Shown here in pieces: positions 44,448 to 51,576 of a stretch of DNA of 64,000 nt. A model generated the notes under the pieces. The model saw nothing but the letters and a program-made list of their open reading frames with translations. It searched no databases and was not told the origin of the DNA. The stretch is from the NCBI RefSeq assembly GCF_018881905.1, contig NZ_JACVPM010000003.1:1-64000 (forward strand), written 5' to 3'. Every line of letters begins with the position of its first letter. The stretch's first letter is position 1. Source of the stretch: Polynucleobacter sp. MG-27-Goln-C1 (lineage in GTDB: Bacteria; Pseudomonadota; Gammaproteobacteria; Burkholderiales; Burkholderiaceae). The position numbers and the translations under genes were made by a program.

Positions 44448-45176
44448 ATGTTATCTATTAAGAATCTTGAAGCAGGCTACGGCAAAGTAAAAGTTCTGCA
44501 CGGCATCAATATTGATGTGCCTAAAGGACAAGTTATTACTTTGATCGGGTCAAACGGCGCCGGTAAAACAACGACCATGCGTGCTATCACCGGCATGATT
44601 AAACCAACTGGTGGTGAAGTAACCTTGGGCGGTGAAAAAATTGATGGTTACGACTCTCATAAAATCGCTCGCTTAGGTTTAGCTCATAGCCCAGAAGGTC
44701 GTCGTGTATTTACGACTATGTCAGTCAATGACAACCTCCTGTTAGGCGCATTTCCACGCTTTACAGGTAGCCGTCCAAAGGGTGATATTAAGAACGATCT
44801 AGAGCGCGCTCTAGAAATGTTCCCGCGCTTAAAAGAGCGTCGTAACCAATTGGCTGGAACATTGTCCGGTGGTGAGCAACAGATGCTGGCGATGGCTCGT
44901 GCTGTGATGCTCAACCCAGAGATCATTCTCTTGGATGAGCCATCAATGGGTCTTGCACCAATTTTGGTTGAGGAAGTATTTAAGATTATTTCTAACCTCA
45001 AATCTCAGGGTGTGACGATGTTATTGGTTGAGCAGTTTGCTGCTGCGGCTCTTAACGTTGCTGACTACGGATATGTACTCGAGAATGGCAAGATTGCTAC
45101 TCATGGTCCAGCCGACAAGCTGATGCATGATCCAGCTGTGAAAGCAGCTTACTTGGGTGGTGCTGGCGGTCACTAA
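44448..45176 (+). CDS. livF: Branched-chain amino-acid ABC transporter ATP-binding protein, LivF-like
   Basis: A 242-residue ATPase. Walker A is GSNGAGKTT near residue 34, the signature LSGGEQQMLAMARAVM near 138 and Walker B IILLDEPSMGLAP near 158. It pairs with the LivG half of the preceding fusion to form the ATPase dimer. It is the last gene of the importer operon and is followed by a strong terminator. Confidence 0.93.
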   Translation: MLSIKNLEAGYGKVKVLHGINIDVPKGQVITLIGSNGAGKTTTMRAITGMIKPTGGEVTLGGEKIDGYDSHKIARLGLAHSPEGRRVFTTMSVNDNLLLGAFPRFTGSRPKGDIKNDLERALEMFPRLKERRNQLAGTLSGGEQQMLAMARAVMLNPEIILLDEPSMGLAPILVEEVFKIISNLKSQGVTMLLVEQFAAAALNVADYGYVLENGKIATHGPADKLMHDPAVKAAYLGGAGGH

Positions 45177-45199
45177 GATTTAGTTGTGTGCTGATTGTT

Positions 45200-45225
45200 A
45201 AAAAGCCCTCGAAAGAGGGCTTTTT
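45200..45225. terminator. Rho-independent terminator after livF
   Basis: AAAAAGCCCTC (45200-45210), a GAAA tetraloop and GAGGGCTTTTT (45215-45225) form a perfect 11-bp stem. It ends the importer operon and also faces the convergent gene at 45257. Confidence 0.9.
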
Positions 45226-45256
45226 CTATTGAGGTGCAATCAAACCACTTGCCAAA

Positions 45257-45817
45257 CTAATTCTGAAGCAGTGAGATCGCCTCTCTAATGAGTAGGGCGC
45301 GATAACCCATATACATAGCGACACCTACAAAACCAATCAAAAATAACTTAGGTACTAATGCGCCCTCAGCCGCTAGTTCTGAGTTGAGAAGCCCTAGGGC
45401 AACTGCTAAGAAGAATAGGGCGCCTAGGCCCAAGACAATCCAATTCTCATGCTTGCTCATCTTCTGGCTCTGATTGACATAAGCGAGCACCTGAAAGCCA
45501 TTGCCTTTTTGATAGCCGGAGACTGTCACGGTATCACCATCACTCACCACCATAGGTGTTGAGAATTTAGCTTCGATAGCCTGATTGCCTAAATTGAATT
45601 TGGATACAAAGAAACGCTGGTAATACACCGAAGAATGATCATGAGTGGGCTTTTCAGGATTTACATATTCCAGGAGCTCATTATTGAGATTACTGACCGT
45701 TCCAGAAATAGTGCTCACAGAGTTAGTTAGAAAAGAGCTGGGTTTGAGTGTCATGAGTAGAGCTCCCAACAGTATGAGAGAGAAAATAAGAGGAAAAGAT
45801 TGAAGCGGTTGTTTCAC
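45257..45817 (-). CDS. Membrane protein with an OB-like extracytoplasmic segment, unknown
   Basis: A 186-residue protein. One hydrophobic helix lies at the N-terminus (about 8-30). A soluble stretch (about 35-120) rich in beta strands follows, with VSDGDTVTVSGYQKGNGFQVLAY resembling an OB-fold. Two more helices lie at about 125-180. I recognise no family. It starts in the stop of the TSUP exporter gene (ATGA overlap), so it should share that gene's function or control. Gene order suggests a link to sulfur stress. Confidence 0.6.
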   Translation of the reverse strand: MKQPLQSFPLIFSLILLGALLMTLKPSSFLTNSVSTISGTVSNLNNELLEYVNPEKPTHDHSSVYYQRFFVSKFNLGNQAIEAKFSTPMVVSDGDTVTVSGYQKGNGFQVLAYVNQSQKMSKHENWIVLGLGALFFLAVALGLLNSELAAEGALVPKLFLIGFVGVAMYMGYRALLIREAISLLQN

Positions 45818-46638
45818 GGATTCAAAGTTAGCACACCTTTAATGAGCAGGCTAATTGCAATCGCTAAAGTGAAGATCGAGAAAATGAGTTGAGTATGCGG
45901 ACCGCTTAACTTTTTACCTAAGAGGAGCCCAATCAACAGCCCTCCTAAAGCCGCTAGCGCAAATGGTGCTGCCACCAATATATTGAGACTGCCAGAAGCT
46001 GCTGAGAAAATCGCACCTCCACCAGTGATGATGGCAAGAACACCGAGTGAGGTAGCAACAATCGATTTGATTGGTAAATCGGTATAGCGCTTGAGTGCAG
46101 GGACGATGATGAAACCGCCGCCAACACCGAGTAATCCAGATAAGAAGCCAGCGATACTGCCGGCAAACATCAATGCACGTGCGCAGGGCAGGGTCCATTG
46201 GAGCTTTCCAATGGCTGGGTTCATTAGGCAAGGAGGTGGCTTTCTGCTGGCTTCGGGAATGCTATTGATTTGATTGCGCGCTTGACTCAATAGCTGGATG
46301 GCTACATATAAGAGAATCAAGCTAAACAGAATCTGTAGCGGTGCGTTCGGAATCTGTGGGGCAAGCCAAAGGCCTAAAGGGGATAGCGCCAATCCAAAGA
46401 GGGCCATGAACCCTGCGGCCTTATAGCGCAGGATCTTATCTCTCAGTCCTAGAATGGCCCCAACACTAGAAGCGAGGGCAACGGCACACAGTGCAATCGG
46501 AGCAGCCTCCGCAATAGGGAGGCCCAGAAAGAAGACCAGCAAAGGAACCGACAAAATACCGCCCCCAGCGCCGGTGAGGCCCATAAGGACGCCCACTAGG
46601 ATTCCTAGTGCTGGGCTGATAAGGGTTGAGTAGTCCAT
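45814..46638 (-). CDS. TSUP family transporter, sulfite exporter TauE/SafE-like
   Basis: A 274-residue protein of eight hydrophobic helices. LGILVGVLMGLTGAGGGILSVPLLV and the second-half SGLLGVGGGFIIVPAL are the two TauE/SafE repeats with their glycine-rich GxGGG motifs. Members export sulfite, sulfoacetate or related sulfur compounds. It is divergent from an ETHE1/Blh-like hydrolase and an ArsR regulator, an arrangement known from BigR persulfide operons. It would discharge the sulfite made by sulfide oxidation. Confidence 0.88.
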   Translation of the reverse strand: MDYSTLISPALGILVGVLMGLTGAGGGILSVPLLVFFLGLPIAEAAPIALCAVALASSVGAILGLRDKILRYKAAGFMALFGLALSPLGLWLAPQIPNAPLQILFSLILLYVAIQLLSQARNQINSIPEASRKPPPCLMNPAIGKLQWTLPCARALMFAGSIAGFLSGLLGVGGGFIIVPALKRYTDLPIKSIVATSLGVLAIITGGGAIFSAASGSLNILVAAPFALAALGGLLIGLLLGKKLSGPHTQLIFSIFTLAIAISLLIKGVLTLNP

Positions 46639-46704
46639 TGCAATTTATTTTAGATTAATATAGTATATAAATATATATAATATTTATTCAATCGAAAGAA
46701 TCTC
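46639..46704. promoter_or_regulatory. Divergent AT-rich control region, candidate BigR-type operator
   Basis: The 66 bases between the TSUP gene and the hydrolase gene contain a run from 46642 to 46688 with two G and no C. It includes several overlapping TA-rich inverted repeats (AATATAGTATATAAATATAT and following). BigR is known to bind an AT-rich palindrome over its own promoter, and an ArsR regulator of that kind is encoded just downstream. The exact operator is not resolved. Confidence 0.5.
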
Positions 46705-47577
46705 GTGACCACACAGCAAACCCCGCTAATTAAGGACTTTTTTGACCCAGAAACCTGGACCTACACCTATGTGGTCTATGAAGGTGATGGCAGTTCGTGC
46801 GTCATCATCGACTCTGTATTGAACTACGACCCTAAGTCGGGCAGAACTAGCACCAAATCTGCTGATGAGGTAATTACTTTCGTTAAAGCGCACAAGCTTC
46901 AGGTAAGTTGGATTCTGGAGACCCATGCCCATGCAGACCATCTAACTGCTGCTCCTTACTTGCAAAGTCACCTGGGTGGTAAGTTGGTGATTGGGGATCA
47001 CATCAAAAATGTACAGATAGTATTTAAAGGTGTTTTCAATCTAGATGATCGCTTTAAAGCTGATGGCACCCAGTTTGACTACTTGCTTAAAGAAGGTGAG
47101 TCACTCGTCTTTGGAAATCTTTCCTTGAAGGCGCTTTTTGTGCCGGGCCATACCCCCGCATGTATGGCTTATGAAATCGGTGATGCCATCTTTGTAGGCG
47201 ACACCTTGTTTATGCCGGATGTTGGTACGGCGCGCTGTGATTTTCCTGGTGGCGATGCGAAGACCCTCTATCGCTCGATTCAGAAGCTCTTGTCTTACCC
47301 TGGCCAGACCAAGCTATATATGTGCCATGACTACCCGCCAAACAATCGTCCCGCGTCGGGTATGACTACCGTTGCCGATGAGAAGGCAAACAATATTCAT
47401 GTGCATGATGGTGTCACTGAGGATCAATTTGTACAGATGCGTACAGCGCGCGATAAAACCTTGGAAATGCCAACATTAATTTTGCCTTCCATTCAGGTGA
47501 ATATTCGGGCTGGACATTTTCCTGAGCCAGATGCCAATGGCGTTGCCTACCTAAAAATTCCTTTAAACGCGCTTTGA
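46705..47577 (+). CDS. MBL-fold hydrolase, ETHE1/Blh-like (persulfide dioxygenase type)
   Basis: A 290-residue metallo-beta-lactamase-fold protein. ETHAHADHLTAAPYL near residue 70 is the metal site, FVPGHTPACMAYEIGD is next, then FVGDTLFMPDVGTARCDFPGG and YMCHDYPP. These are the diagnostic ETHE1/Blh blocks, where the iron site oxidises glutathione persulfide to sulfite. The start is a GTG at 46705. The gene heads a likely operon with an ArsR regulator and a DUF2892 protein, and diverges from the TSUP exporter gene. Confidence 0.88.
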   Translation: MTTQQTPLIKDFFDPETWTYTYVVYEGDGSSCVIIDSVLNYDPKSGRTSTKSADEVITFVKAHKLQVSWILETHAHADHLTAAPYLQSHLGGKLVIGDHIKNVQIVFKGVFNLDDRFKADGTQFDYLLKEGESLVFGNLSLKALFVPGHTPACMAYEIGDAIFVGDTLFMPDVGTARCDFPGGDAKTLYRSIQKLLSYPGQTKLYMCHDYPPNNRPASGMTTVADEKANNIHVHDGVTEDQFVQMRTARDKTLEMPTLILPSIQVNIRAGHFPEPDANGVAYLKIPLNAL

Positions 47578-47584
47578 TTGGGTG

Positions 47585-47908
47585 ATGACAATGAATATGC
47601 CTATCTCTAAAGCAGAGTTAAAGAAGATGCAGTCATCGGCAGATGAGGCTTGCAAGCTCATGAAGGTCTTATCGAACCGTGATCGCATGATGCTCTTATG
47701 TGAAATTGGGCAAGCAGAAAAATGCGTTGGTGAGCTGGAGGCAGCATTAGATTTGCATCAGCCAACCCTTTCCCAGCAGCTCACCGTATTACGTAAGGAA
47801 AATCTGGTTAAAACGCGTAGAGAGGGTAAACAAATTTATTACTCCCTATCAAGCCAGGTTGCTGTAGCAGTAATGAGCTTGCTATACAAGCATTACTGTA
47901 AAAAGTAA
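47585..47908 (+). CDS. ArsR family regulator, BigR/SqrR-like persulfide sensor
   Basis: A winged-helix repressor of about 107 residues. VLSNRDRMMLLCEIGQAEKC and the recognition helix LHQPTLSQQLTVLRKENLV give the ArsR fold. Two cysteines, one in LLCEIG and one in the C-terminal HYCKK, are 66 residues apart, as Cys41 and Cys107 are in SqrR/BigR, where they form a polysulfide bridge that releases DNA. No metal-site motif of ArsR or SmtB is seen. I start at the ATG 47585; a GTG precedes it. Confidence 0.88.
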   Translation: MTMNMPISKAELKKMQSSADEACKLMKVLSNRDRMMLLCEIGQAEKCVGELEAALDLHQPTLSQQLTVLRKENLVKTRREGKQIYYSLSSQVAVAVMSLLYKHYCKK

Positions 47909-47947
47909 TTTAAAGAATTGTTTAATCGTTTTTAAAGGGAGTTCATT

Positions 47948-48160
47948 ATGAAATGTAACGTCGGTGGTATCGATCGTATCTTAAGAATCTCGGTAGGTAT
48001 TGTGCTGGTAGCACTTGCAGCTAACGGTACCGTAGGTTGGTGGGGCTGGCTTGGAGTGATTCCTTTGGCTACGGGCATTTTCCGTTTCTGCCCAGCTTAC
48101 CCATTGTTGGGAATCAATTCTTGCGGAACATCTAGCGACAAAGATTCTTGCTGTAAGTAA
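47948..48160 (+). CDS. DUF2892 family small membrane protein
   Basis: A 70-residue protein with the DUF2892 (YgaP transmembrane-like) pattern: a NVGGIDRILRISVGIVLV first helix, then a second helix near 28-50 and FRFCPAYPLLGINSCGTSS. Three or more cysteines at the C-terminus (CGT, SCCK) are notable. Such proteins often accompany persulfide and rhodanese genes. A strong AAAGGGAG ribosome site precedes the ATG. It ends the persulfide operon just before a terminator. Confidence 0.85.
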   Translation: MKCNVGGIDRILRISVGIVLVALAANGTVGWWGWLGVIPLATGIFRFCPAYPLLGINSCGTSSDKDSCCK

Positions 48161-48177
48161 GTTTTCTACTGTGTGAT

Positions 48178-48213
48178 TAAGGCGTATTGAGAGATAAAAC
48201 TCAATACGCCTTA
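48178..48213. terminator. Bidirectional terminator between DUF2892 and cytochrome-like genes
   Basis: TAAGGCGTATTGAG (48178-48191) and CTCAATACGCCTTA (48200-48213) are exact complements with an eight-base loop. The stop codon of the minus-strand gene at 48201-48647 lies inside the stem, so the hairpin closes both converging operons. Confidence 0.85.
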
Positions 48214-48647
48214 TTTCCATTTGGAGTACCCACTTTTTTAGCATAAACGGCGTGCAACAAAAAGATGGCAAAGAAAGCAATGCCAATCACCCAGTGGGTT
48301 GTGATGACGCTATCTCGAATTTCTTCAGGGCCGTAGTACAACAAGGCGCCTGATATCAATAAAGTAGCCAAAAAAGCCAATTGGCTTAATCCGCTCCACA
48401 ACTTCCTCTTAGACTTGAGGCCCGCTTTTAGGTGAAAAGGTAAGACTGAGCCCAAAGCCATCGTAGCAATCATTGCGGCAATGCCATGCCACATCAGGAT
48501 AGAGGGAGCGCCCAATACAGGGCCTTGAATGTGAAATTCATGCCCAAGCAAATAGGCTGTACCGGTAAGAGAGCAGCTCAACATGCCAATGAGGACGAAA
48601 TGTTTTTGCCATGCTGGCATCTTGCCAAGGCGACTAGTGTTGTTCAT
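48201..48647 (-). CDS. Four-helix membrane protein, cytochrome-b561-like
   Basis: A 148-residue protein with four hydrophobic helices. Histidines in or next to the helices (MWHGIAAM, LPFHLK, TTHWVIGI and FLLHAVY) are placed as in small b-type cytochromes that bind one or two haems. It probably passes electrons across the inner membrane. Its start overlaps the apbE stop, and it is the last gene of a Fur-box operon with a flavinylated protein. No named family is certain. Confidence 0.6.
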   Translation of the reverse strand: MNNTSRLGKMPAWQKHFVLIGMLSCSLTGTAYLLGHEFHIQGPVLGAPSILMWHGIAAMIATMALGSVLPFHLKAGLKSKRKLWSGLSQLAFLATLLISGALLYYGPEEIRDSVITTHWVIGIAFFAIFLLHAVYAKKVGTPNGNKAY

Positions 48648-49471
48648 AGGGTAGTAGCGTGAGGAATTTTGATGGCTTGAGCAGAGAAATGACTCAAGCA
48701 GGGATGTTGGGTATTGCCAGAAATGCTGACCACTTTAGTTAGGGCATCCGCATAGACACATTCATTAGCGATGACTGAGTAAGACTCGGAAAACTCTATG
48801 TGTTCATGATTAAGGGGATTGACCATATAACTTTTGGCATCAGTGTCGCGTTTTGCAAAGTAGAGGCTACTAGTCGCAATAGAACCTGCCCTCATGCTAC
48901 CAATCTGAATTAACTCTAGAGGCTTACTCGGATTTCGGACTTGAATGTCTTGTGCTTTATCACCAAAGACTCTCATATCACCTCCTGCATTGACCGAACC
49001 AGATACAACGCCTGTAGCCTGTAGAGCCTCAACGGCTTTGTCTACAGCGTAGCCTTTGGCAATGCCACCAAGATCAAGGCAGAGTGGGGGCTTAGATTGA
49101 ACTAGGTTTGGCTCAATAAATCGAAGATCTTCAATGCCTCCGAATGAGTGATCATTTAAGTTGATATGCCTTGGCAGTAGACCTGCTTCTACCAGGCGGT
49201 GACCAACCCCACAATTAAATATGCCTTGAGACTCAATATGAATCTCTTTAGCAATGGCCAGTACCTCGGCTGTCCAGGAGTGAATGCGAATCGGCTCTAA
49301 ATGGGATCTAGCATTAATTTGAGAAAGCTCACTCTCCGGATCATGAAATCCCATCAAGGATTGAACCTGTTCAATGGCAGTGAATGCCATCTCTATTGCA
49401 TGCAGGGAGTGTTCTCCATCTTCAGTTGAAATTTCAACAAAGGTGCCTAAGAGTGGTTTGCAGCGAATCAT
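48644..49471 (-). CDS. apbE: FAD:protein FMN transferase
   Basis: A 275-residue ApbE family enzyme that attaches FMN to a threonine of a partner protein. MRCKPLLGTFVEI-type start (MIRCKPLLGTFVEI), CLDLGGIAKGYAVDKAVEAL near residue 145 and SGSVNAGGDMRVFGDK near 170 are the hallmark blocks. The likely partner is the FMN-binding protein encoded directly upstream, with which it overlaps by four bases. It lacks an obvious lipoprotein or long signal sequence, so the working compartment is uncertain. Confidence 0.9.
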   Translation of the reverse strand: MIRCKPLLGTFVEISTEDGEHSLHAIEMAFTAIEQVQSLMGFHDPESELSQINARSHLEPIRIHSWTAEVLAIAKEIHIESQGIFNCGVGHRLVEAGLLPRHINLNDHSFGGIEDLRFIEPNLVQSKPPLCLDLGGIAKGYAVDKAVEALQATGVVSGSVNAGGDMRVFGDKAQDIQVRNPSKPLELIQIGSMRAGSIATSSLYFAKRDTDAKSYMVNPLNHEHIEFSESYSVIANECVYADALTKVVSISGNTQHPCLSHFSAQAIKIPHATTL

Positions 49472-50022
49472 TTTGCTTTGGGCGCTTGGTATTGGTTTTT
49501 GAGTGCAATGTCATAAAGCACTGCAATACGCTTGACGCCATCAGTGAGGTGTTTGCAAGAGAGGGTGGCGCCACCAATGTTTTGAATATCTTGGTTAAGC
49601 TTAATGGGATCTGCTGCTGTTTTGCCAATAAACTGATTACGCCACTGGGCTTCAGCTACTTCGTACCCATAGGATTCAACATAGTCTAGGATTTCAATGC
49701 CGGTGACTGCACCCGATGGGCTTAGTGCTACGGCATAGGTAATCATTTCGTGTTTACCGACCACCTCATCTACGATGAACCAACTTCCGTCAGCTGCTTT
49801 CCAAATGCGATCTCCTTGAAAAGCTTGTCGGACACTCGATGCTGAGCGCATTTTGTCTTGCAGTTCATCTGTAATGATGATGGGATTTTTGATAAGCGGT
49901 TTATTGGGTATGAGTATCTTTTGTGCTTGCTCCACGGATACGTAAATCTTGGCATGCGCGACCATCGGTATCGTTGTTGCAGCCAGCCCAATAATGAATA
50001 GAGGATTAAGTTTCCAGTTCAT
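49468..50022 (-). CDS. Periplasmic FMN-binding domain protein, flavinylated by ApbE
   Basis: A 184-residue protein. The signal peptide ends after VAHA (about residue 24). The FMN_bind domain covers roughly 75-170: VVGKHEMITYAVALSPSGAV, then IGGATLS, where Thr153 matches the (S/T)GAT flavinylation site. The mature protein should carry covalent FMN in the periplasm. It overlaps apbE by ATGA, and the 59-residue ORF and the outer-membrane protein gene lie upstream in the same operon. Confidence 0.88.
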   Translation of the reverse strand: MNWKLNPLFIIGLAATTIPMVAHAKIYVSVEQAQKILIPNKPLIKNPIIITDELQDKMRSASSVRQAFQGDRIWKAADGSWFIVDEVVGKHEMITYAVALSPSGAVTGIEILDYVESYGYEVAEAQWRNQFIGKTAADPIKLNQDIQNIGGATLSCKHLTDGVKRIAVLYDIALKNQYQAPKAK

Positions 50023-50055
50023 GTTCTAAATTCTTTTTCTTGAGGGGGATATAAA

Positions 50056-50235
50056 TTAATTTGCCAGTAATGCATTGGCCTCAAAGCAAAGATCATCAAG
50101 ATCTTCAGTGCTTTCACTTATTTGAGCTAAGGCCTCAAACATCATCAATGCCCGCTCTCTCGCAGTCGCGCAATGAGTAGACTGAAACTTAATCAAATGT
50201 ATCAGTGCGGCCATTAATAAATTTTGCTTTTCCAT
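50056..50235 (-). CDS. Small protein of 59 residues, unknown
   Basis: A 59-codon ORF between the outer-membrane protein gene and the FMN-binding gene on the same strand. The ATG at 50233-50235 has AAAGG (50241-50245) five bases upstream, a good ribosome site. The peptide is helical and amphipathic, with three cysteine or histidine positions and an acidic C-terminal half (STEDLDDL). No family recognised. The spacing and ribosome site make it a likely real member of the operon. Confidence 0.6.
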   Translation of the reverse strand: MEKQNLLMAALIHLIKFQSTHCATARERALMMFEALAQISESTEDLDDLCFEANALLAN

Positions 50236-50270
50236 AATTACCTTTAAATTAAAAATATGAGAGATCTTGT

Positions 50271-51185
50271 TTAGTTCAGCGGGAAGCCAACTTTGACGAT
50301 AAATTCATTAACCGAGTGACTATCCCAAACGCGAGCATTGGAGCATTCTGCGGTTCCGTCACCCATACACGTATTGCCTTTGAGTTGATAGCGCCAAGCA
50401 CCAGTGACCCACCAGTCTTTTTCTGCGTAATGTAAGTTGGGGCCGACAAAAGTGGCTCTTTGTACTTGGTTTTGTAAGTTGTAGCTAGAGTAGTCATTAT
50501 GAAAACGTGCCTCAACGCCACCAGACCACTTGGGTGCAAATCGATAGCTTGCACCCACTAGGAAATCCAGCATCGATTCAGGAACATTGCCATTGCCAAC
50601 AAACTTCAATTGCTCATTTGCAACTACAACGTTGCCGGCTAGAACTAATTTATCGTCAATAAAGTTGGATTGCAGTAATAAACGCGCTTCAATCTCATTC
50701 TTGTTCTTACCAATAGTTGGTTCTAAATACAGGCCAACTCCGACTGGAGAGGTGACTGGATTGGTGATGCGATAAATTGCCTCTAGTGAACCACCCTCAA
50801 TGCCACCTTTTCTGTAGGGTGAGGCAGGATTATGTGATTCAGGGACAGGTTGCCCACCAGTGCAGGATGCGGCGCCATCGCATGCATCTGAGTTGGTGTA
50901 ATTTTGATTTGCATTCACGTAATAGGCATTAAGGTAGCCGGCAAGTTGAAAGTCATTCGTGACGCCATATTCCAATTCCGATCTAGAAAACCAAGCGTTA
51001 TAAGAACCGGCTGCTTGTTGTTTATTGAGCTGTAAGCGCTGCTCAAACTCAAGCTTTCCTTTTGGCTGTAGATCTAGGGTGTAAATCCATCCAAACGCAC
51101 CTTCACCCGCATTGGCGAATGAGAAGTGCAAGGCGGTGGCTAATAGGATGCTAAAGGCAACAAGTCTTTTGATAGTCATTTTCAT
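50271..51185 (-). CDS. Secreted outer-membrane-type protein, DUF6662-like
   Basis: A 304-residue protein with a signal peptide ending near FANA (about residue 27). The rest is rich in alternating beta strands: FEQRLQLNKQQAAG, FQLAGYLNAYYVNANQNY and WSGGVEARFHND, ending in VKVGFPLN. This suggests an outer-membrane beta-barrel. Two short cysteine-bearing loops (DACDGAASCTGG and NTCMGDGTAEC) are notable and look like extracellular disulfides. I believe this is the DUF6662 type, whose function is unknown. It is the first gene after a Fur box, so iron starvation should induce it. Confidence 0.7.
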   Translation of the reverse strand: MKMTIKRLVAFSILLATALHFSFANAGEGAFGWIYTLDLQPKGKLEFEQRLQLNKQQAAGSYNAWFSRSELEYGVTNDFQLAGYLNAYYVNANQNYTNSDACDGAASCTGGQPVPESHNPASPYRKGGIEGGSLEAIYRITNPVTSPVGVGLYLEPTIGKNKNEIEARLLLQSNFIDDKLVLAGNVVVANEQLKFVGNGNVPESMLDFLVGASYRFAPKWSGGVEARFHNDYSSYNLQNQVQRATFVGPNLHYAEKDWWVTGAWRYQLKGNTCMGDGTAECSNARVWDSHSVNEFIVKVGFPLN

Positions 51186-51228
51186 AGTGAGGTGGTCTGG
51201 TTAGTAAAAGTAATTAAGAATCATTCGC

Positions 51229-51257
51229 AATATACAGTAAATGAGAATAATTCTCAA
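51229..51257 (-). promoter_or_regulatory. sigma70 promoter overlapped by a perfect Fur box
   Basis: On the minus strand, TTGAGA (-35, 51252-51257) and TATATT (-10, 51229-51234) are separated by exactly 17 bases. The 15-base palindrome TGAGAATAATTCTCA (51242-51256) is a perfect 7-1-7 repeat matching the Fur consensus in form. It covers the -35 and spacer, so Fur-Fe(II) would block transcription of the five-gene operon ending at 48201. A weaker half-site follows at about 51215-51229. A Fur role for the divergent DUF3820 gene is possible too. Confidence 0.85.
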
Positions 51258-51332
51258 TTGAGAAAATGACCCTATGTGCTTTGGTGTTGAGATTTGACTG
51301 GGTTGACTGCCAAGCTTGTAAGATCCGTAGCT

Positions 51333-51572
51333 ATGGATTCAGAAGCCCTTGTGAAGCTGGTCACTATGAAGATGCCTTATGGCAAGCATGCTGGTCGTGC
51401 GCTTGCGGACTTGCCTGGTAATTACTTGGCCTGGTTCGCTCGTGAAGGCTTTCCTAAGGGCGAGCTTGGACAGCTCCTGGAGCTAATGCATACCCTTGAT
51501 CACAATGGATTACGAGGCTTATTGGCGCCCATTCAGCGGGCCCATGGAATTTCTCCCCGCACTCGGGAGTAA
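51333..51572 (+). CDS. DUF3820 family protein
   Basis: A 79-residue protein with the DUF3820 pattern: MKMPYGKHAGRALADLPGNY, LAWFAREGFPKGELG, and GLLAPIQR near the end. Its function is not known; in some gammaproteobacteria a relative is linked to quorum sensing. I start at the ATG 51333; a TTG at 51294 would add 13 poor residues. It diverges from the Fur-box operon and converges on the nuclease gene. Confidence 0.85.
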   Translation: MDSEALVKLVTMKMPYGKHAGRALADLPGNYLAWFAREGFPKGELGQLLELMHTLDHNGLRGLLAPIQRAHGISPRTRE

Positions 51573-51576
51573 TAAT

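Noticed and set aside
45914..46231. Alternative ORF of 105 codons inside the TSUP gene
   Set aside because: It is rich in Trp, Cys and Arg, a sign of an out-of-frame reading, and lies within the glycine-rich second half of the transporter.
46642..46688. Long TA-rich stretch as a replication or AT-repeat element
   Set aside because: It lies exactly in a divergent promoter region with a BigR-like regulator downstream, so operator and promoter use explains it better than a repeat element or origin.
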